11,110 bases of DNA, from positions 1-11,110 of the forward strand of contig JAGYOI010000025.1 of NCBI GenBank assembly GCA_018399395.1, read 5' to 3'. This document shows positions 8,182 through 11,110 of this stretch, in pieces (the stretch's first letter is position 1; each line of letters opens with the position of its first letter). The position numbers and the translations under genes are program-made. Under the pieces are notes generated by a model, which was not told where the DNA came from, did not search any database, and saw only the letters and a program-made list of their open reading frames with translations. This DNA is from Prolixibacteraceae bacterium (GTDB lineage Bacteria; Bacteroidota; Bacteroidia; Bacteroidales; Prolixibacteraceae).

Positions 8182-8298
8182 TTAAATAATTTCAATTTTC
8201 TCAGGCATTTCTTCATTTGATGCATAGGAACGTAATTGAATCGCACACGCATAAACCTTTCTTTCTTGCCTGTTTTGCAAAATCTTTACCCCCTGCAT
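8182..8298 (-). CDS. doubtful short open frame or gene remnant upstream of the GH9-like gene
   Basis: An ATG complementary to 8296-8298 opens a 38-residue frame ending in TAA at 8182-8184. The frame stays open upstream for a further 20 or so codons, with a TTG at 8337, so about 60 codons lack stops in AT-rich DNA. The sequence has a protein-like mix (for example QNRQERKVYACAIQLRSYA) rather than low complexity. I recognise no family, and there is no ribosome site. It could be a leader peptide in the GH9-like transcript, a decayed gene fragment or chance. It ends 70 nt before the GH9-like start on the same strand. Confidence 0.2.
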   Translation of the reverse strand: MQGVKILQNRQERKVYACAIQLRSYASNEEMPEKIEII

Positions 8299-8576
8299 TT
8301 TCTTTAGTTCGTAATTTATAATTGTCTGAATAATCAAAAGCCCAAATTTATTTTCTGCCCTGTCACTTTACTTGTATCATTTTTTAATTTATTTATACTT
8401 ATATCCATTTAAGTTGAATAGAGAATATACTATAACACTTACAAACTTTAACAATCATTTGATGAAGTTTTACGAGTGCTTTTGATGTGTTTACCGATGT
8501 TACTATGGAAATGTTAGCTGATACAATTATCTAATGCGCATGATAATCCCCTCCCCCAATTTTTTTTCCTAAATAT

Positions 8577-8605
8577 TTTGCAAATCCAATTTTTTCTTAT
8601 CTTTG
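8577..8605 (+). promoter_or_regulatory. Bacteroidota-type promoter of the GntR operon
   Basis: TTTG at 8577-8580 and TATCTTTG at 8598-8605 match the -33 (TTTG/TTG) and -7 (TAnnTTTG) elements known for the Bacteroidota primary sigma factor. The spacer is 17 nt, at the short end of the reported range. Transcription would start near 8611-8613, giving a leader of about 20 nt before the GntR ATG at 8633. Confidence 0.6.
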
Positions 8606-8613
8606 ACCTTAGT

Positions 8614-8623
8614 GCGTTAACGC
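8614..8623. promoter_or_regulatory. palindromic operator candidate, probably for the adjacent GntR regulator
   Basis: GCGTTAACGC is a perfect 10-bp palindrome just downstream of the predicted -7 element and at or next to the predicted transcription start, 9 nt before the GntR ATG. A dimeric repressor bound here would block its own promoter, the usual arrangement for GntR autoregulation. It does not match the HutC-type consensus GTnTAnAC exactly (it has GTTAAC), so assignment rests on position and symmetry. Confidence 0.5.
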
Positions 8624-8632
8624 TATAAGATT

Positions 8633-9358
8633 ATGGAAAACAACTCGCATTTACCAATATACTTCCTTATCAGCCAGGAGATTATCGAAAAAATTAAAAA
8701 GAAAGAGCTAAAACCTGGCGAGAAAATAATCTCGGAAAACGAGATTATTAGAAACTATAACGTCAGCAATACTACCGCCCGGAAAGTATTACAAGAAGTT
8801 GAGAATCAAGGATACGCGCAAAAAATAAAAGGCCTTGGCACTTTCGTGAAAGAAAGGGCCAGGGCCAGCAGGTCGGCAACCAAAGTGCTTAGTTTTACAA
8901 AAAACATGTTGCAGTTGGGTTTCAAACCAAGAACAAAATTGCTGCAATGCCAGGTTGTAAAGGAAAACATCAGCAAAATGGTAAATGGCCGTAATTACTC
9001 CATCAATGGCCCGGTATGCAAGATTACCCGTCTCAGGTTCGCGAACGACAAACCTGTTTTAAAAGAAATAAGATATATTTCTACAAGGTTTTGCCCGGGT
9101 ATTGAACAACTTAACCTGGAAGGCTCCTTGTATGATATATACGAAAACAAGTACCAGCTAAAGATCGCTTCCATCTATCAAAGCTTAAGCGCCATAATTA
9201 TCGAGGGACAACAATTGAACGATTTCGAGAGAAAGGAAATCGTGCCAGGTTTTAGCGTTGACGGGGTCACTTTTTGCGGGAAAGAACTTGTACTGGAAAT
9301 TGAAGAATCGATCTATTGTGGCGACTTCTATAAATTTAATATCGAAGCCAGACCTTAA
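8633..9358 (+). CDS. GntR family transcriptional regulator, HutC/UTRA type
   Basis: The product has 241 residues. Residues about 7-75 form the GntR winged helix-turn-helix: PIYFLISQEIIEKIKKKEL, then LKPGEKIISENEIIRNYNVSN in segments, TTARKVLQEVENQGY, and the wing IKGLGTFV. Residues about 95-237 match a UTRA effector-binding domain: VCKITRLRFANDKPVLKEIRYIS in pieces around 127-149, the LYDIYENKY helix near 165-173, and a closing EESIYCGDFYKF strand at 223-234. UTRA domains bind small metabolites such as sugar phosphates, urocanate or fatty acids; the ligand here is unknown. The gene has its own promoter with a palindrome downstream and lies 32 nt before the E1 alpha gene with no terminator between, so it probably controls and is co-transcribed with the dehydrogenase. 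It could also act on the divergent GH9-like gene. No Shine-Dalgarno sequence precedes the ATG, which is normal for this phylum. Confidence 0.9.
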   Translation: MENNSHLPIYFLISQEIIEKIKKKELKPGEKIISENEIIRNYNVSNTTARKVLQEVENQGYAQKIKGLGTFVKERARASRSATKVLSFTKNMLQLGFKPRTKLLQCQVVKENISKMVNGRNYSINGPVCKITRLRFANDKPVLKEIRYISTRFCPGIEQLNLEGSLYDIYENKYQLKIASIYQSLSAIIIEGQQLNDFERKEIVPGFSVDGVTFCGKELVLEIEESIYCGDFYKFNIEARP

Positions 9359-9390
9359 TAAAATTAGCTATTAATTAAAACATTATAAAA

Positions 9391-10356
9391 ATGCCAGAAA
9401 AACTTTCAAAAACAATAGTAAAAGGAATGTACAAAACCATGTGCACCATTCGTCGTTTCGAGGAAGAAGGTGTACGATTGTATCGTCAGGGCTTTATTAG
9501 AGGCTATTACCACCCATACTGGGGCGAAGAAGCTATTGCGGTGGGTATTTGCAATGCTTTAAGTGAAGACGACTACCTGGCAAGTACCCACAGGGGGCAT
9601 GGACATTGTATAGCATGGGGAGCAGACGTTGATCGTATGTTTGCCGAATTGCTTGGGAAAAAAACGGGTTTTTGCAGTGGATTGGGCGGATCAATGCACA
9701 TTGCCGATGTAACCAAAGGTAATCTAGGTGCCAATGGAATAGTTGGATCCGGTGTACCCATAGCTGTTGGTGCTGCCATGGGGGCAAAAATCAGAAAGGA
9801 ACAAAAAGTAGCCACAGTATTTGTATCGGATGGAGGAACCAATATTGGTTCTTTTTCAGAAGGGCTGAATTTAGCCGCTGCGTTTAAACTTCCTGTTCTT
9901 TTTGTTATTGAAAATAATCAGTATGCTGTTTCTACACCAATTGAAGATTCTACCGGAGAGCCTTTGCTGTATAAACGCGGTCTTGGATACGGTGTTTCGG
10001 GTGAACGTGTAGATGGCAACAATGTCTTGGAAGTATACGAAGCTGCGCAAAAAGCGGTGAAAAATATCCGCTCGGGCAAAGGTCCTTACATTATTGAAGG
10101 TTTAACTTTCAGACAAAGCGGACATCATGTAAACGACCCCGGAGCCTACATGCCGGAAGATAAATTGAAATATTATCTGGAAAACGATCCAATAAAAGTG
10201 TGTAAAAAATTCATGCTGGCAAATGAGTTTTCAGATCAAGAAATTGAAGCCATCGAAGAAGAGGTGAAAACAAAGATTAAAAAGGGAATCGACTACGCCA
10301 AAAAGAGCGAAGAAATGACCGAGGCAGAATTTATGAAATTTGTGGAGGAATATTAA
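9391..10356 (+). CDS. 2-oxoacid/acetoin dehydrogenase E1 component, alpha subunit
   Basis: The product has 321 residues, the usual size for bacterial E1 alpha or acetoin dehydrogenase alpha. With the beta subunit it would decarboxylate a 2-oxoacid (or cleave acetoin) using thiamine diphosphate and pass the acyl group to a lipoyl E2 enzyme in the cytosol. Recognisable blocks are GEEAIAVG (45-52), STHRGHGHCIAWGADV (65-80), GLGGSMHIAD (97-106), LGANGIVGSGVPIA (112-125) and the thiamine-diphosphate stretch from SDGGTN (146-151) to ENNQYA (174-179). The usual motif opens with GDG; here Ser146 replaces Gly, while Asp147 and Gly148 and the closing NN (175-176) are kept. The loop holding the phosphorylation serine in mitochondrial enzymes reads GHHVNDPGAYMP (244-255), with His in that place. 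Substrate specificity cannot be read: pyruvate, branched-chain and acetoin enzymes share these blocks. The start is preceded by an A-rich stretch and no Shine-Dalgarno. Confidence 0.9.
   Translation: MPEKLSKTIVKGMYKTMCTIRRFEEEGVRLYRQGFIRGYYHPYWGEEAIAVGICNALSEDDYLASTHRGHGHCIAWGADVDRMFAELLGKKTGFCSGLGGSMHIADVTKGNLGANGIVGSGVPIAVGAAMGAKIRKEQKVATVFVSDGGTNIGSFSEGLNLAAAFKLPVLFVIENNQYAVSTPIEDSTGEPLLYKRGLGYGVSGERVDGNNVLEVYEAAQKAVKNIRSGKGPYIIEGLTFRQSGHHVNDPGAYMPEDKLKYYLENDPIKVCKKFMLANEFSDQEIEAIEEEVKTKIKKGIDYAKKSEEMTEAEFMKFVEEY
10343..10348 (+). promoter_or_regulatory. Shine-Dalgarno sequence for the E1 beta gene
   Basis: TGGAGG within the last codons of E1 alpha lies 9 nt before the ATG at 10358. A purine-rich site this good is unusual in this window, where other starts have none, and it supports this start and translational linkage of the alpha and beta subunits. 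Confidence 0.55.
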
Positions 10357-10357
10357 C

Positions 10358-11110
10358 ATGGAAACAATTATAAAAGAAAAAGTTAAAACTTTAATGTACC
10401 GCGAGGCTCTTAATGAAGCCATGTTTGAAGAAATGCGACGTGATCCTTCTGTTTTTGTAATGGGTGAGGGCATCGCAGAAAGAGGAGGTTCCTACAAAGT
10501 AACGGTAGGTTTACTTGAGGAATTTGGTAAAGAAAGGGTTGTTGATACCCCTATTTCTGAAAATGGCTTTACCGGAATGGGTGTTGGAGCAGCACTTACA
10601 GGTATGCGACCTGTTGTTGAAATCCTGTTTATCGACTTCTCCATGTTGATTCTTGATCAAATCATTAACCAGGCAGCAAAATTTAAGTTTATGTCGGGAG
10701 GTGTCGGTCGTGTACCAATGGTGTTGAGAACGCAGGGTGGCGTAGGAAACGGGCTTGCTGCTCAACACTCACAAAGCCTGGAGGCAATATTTTATCACAT
10801 TCCCGGACTAAGGGTTATTATGCCTTCAACACCTGCAGATGCAAAAGGATTGCTAAAGTCGGCCATACGGTGTGATGAACCGGTTATTTTCCTTGAGCAC
10901 AAACTGCTTTATATGGAAAAAGGTGATGTGCCAGAGGAAGAATATACCATCCCAATCGGCAAAGGTGATATTAAAAGAGAAGGAAGTGATGTTACACTTA
11001 TTGCATGGTCGGGCATGATTCCCAAAGCGATGAAAGCAGCAGAAAAACTCAGCGAAGAAGGTATTTCAGTGGAGGTGCTAGATCCTCGTACGCTTACACC
11101 TTTGGATACT
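10358..11110 (+). CDS. 2-oxoacid/acetoin dehydrogenase E1 component, beta subunit (3' end outside window)
   Basis: The frame begins 1 nt after the alpha-subunit stop codon and stays open for 251 codons to the right edge; the family is usually about 325 residues, so roughly three quarters is present. Typical E1 beta blocks are visible: LMYREALNEAM (12-22), VFVMGEGIAERGGSYKVT (32-49), DTPISENGFTGMGVGAA (63-79) with the cofactor-activating Glu68, AAQHSQSLEA (134-143) with the conserved active-site His137, HIPGLRVIMPSTPADAKGL (147-165), and the start of the C-terminal transketolase-type domain (SDVTLIAWSGM, VEVLDPRTLTPLD). Both key residues are present, so the subunit looks functional. The tight spacing and Shine-Dalgarno inside the alpha gene show an operon. 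An E2 acyltransferase gene would be expected beyond the edge. Confidence 0.93.
   Translation, partial: METIIKEKVKTLMYREALNEAMFEEMRRDPSVFVMGEGIAERGGSYKVTVGLLEEFGKERVVDTPISENGFTGMGVGAALTGMRPVVEILFIDFSMLILDQIINQAAKFKFMSGGVGRVPMVLRTQGGVGNGLAAQHSQSLEAIFYHIPGLRVIMPSTPADAKGLLKSAIRCDEPVIFLEHKLLYMEKGDVPEEEYTIPIGKGDIKREGSDVTLIAWSGMIPKAMKAAEKLSEEGISVEVLDPRTLTPLDT

Larger units (their letters stand above)
8112..8632. promoter_or_regulatory. divergent intergenic region between GH9-like gene and GntR operon
   Basis: This 521-nt AT-rich region separates two divergent genes and must contain promoters for both. The right end holds the GntR promoter and a palindrome, listed separately. For the GH9-like gene, the best -7-like match is TAAATTTG complementary to 8343-8350, with no clear TTG at the right distance; if used it would give a leader of roughly 225 nt. 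A 6-bp hairpin (GAAATG 8150-8155, CATTTC 8163-8168) lies about 40-57 nt before the GH9-like start. An 8-bp palindrome ATGCGCAT lies at 8534-8541. A short minus-strand frame at 8182-8298 is listed separately as doubtful. Nothing else was seen. Confidence 0.5.

Noticed and set aside
8466..8534. Plus-strand frame of about 22 codons (ending ATMEMLADTII-like) as a remnant of a longer gene
   Set aside because: Two stops precede it, it is very short and I could not link it to any family.
10231..10768. Minus-strand open frames opposite the E1 alpha/beta genes
   Set aside because: They are antisense shadows; the plus-strand frames carry clear E1 motifs across the same bases.

Overview
The window is AT-rich and comes from a member of the Bacteroidota. 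The support is direct: a C-terminal type IX secretion (T9SS) sorting domain with a YPNPTNG motif, a TonB-dependent receptor with an N-terminal carboxypeptidase-regulatory-like extension, mostly Shine-Dalgarno-poor starts, and a TTTG...TAnnTTTG promoter. A marine or sediment polysaccharide degrader of the Marinilabiliales type would fit, but that finer placement is inference.

Layout, left to right. (1) 1-184, minus: N-terminal part of a lipoprotein cut by the window edge. (2) 185-515: no gene; it holds the intrinsic terminator of the next block. (3) 516-5551, minus: a tight three-gene block, transcribed in the order small single-helix membrane protein (5384-5551, 55 aa), TonB-dependent receptor (1008 aa), T9SS-exported beta-helix protein (587 aa). 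Gaps are 38 and 39 nt. (4) 5709-8111, minus: a secreted family 9 glycoside hydrolase-like enzyme, separated from the block by a 157-nt gap with a short tandem repeat. (5) 8112-8632: a 521-nt divergent regulatory region. (6) 8633-11110, plus: a GntR/UTRA regulator, then the alpha and beta E1 subunits of a thiamine-diphosphate-dependent 2-oxoacid (or acetoin-type) dehydrogenase. The beta subunit runs off the right edge.

How the parts may work together. The minus-strand genes look like a glycan utilisation locus without a SusD homologue. A surface beta-helix protein would bind or cleave the glycan, the receptor would import oligosaccharides, and the GH9-like enzyme would trim them in the periplasm. 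The substrate cannot be named from sequence. The plus-strand genes look like a self-regulated catabolic operon: the regulator has its own promoter with a perfect 10-bp palindrome near the predicted transcription start, and the dehydrogenase genes follow after 32 nt and 1 nt.

Most notable points: an easily missed 55-aa membrane protein heading the receptor block; a receptor paired with a T9SS beta-helix protein instead of SusD; a departure from the GDG thiamine-diphosphate motif in E1 alpha (SDG); the palindromic operator candidate; and homopolymeric G/C tracts (G8, G7, C6) in the three surface or secreted genes. Nothing here proves a wholly new system, and no CRISPR array, tRNA, rRNA or intact mobile element was seen.
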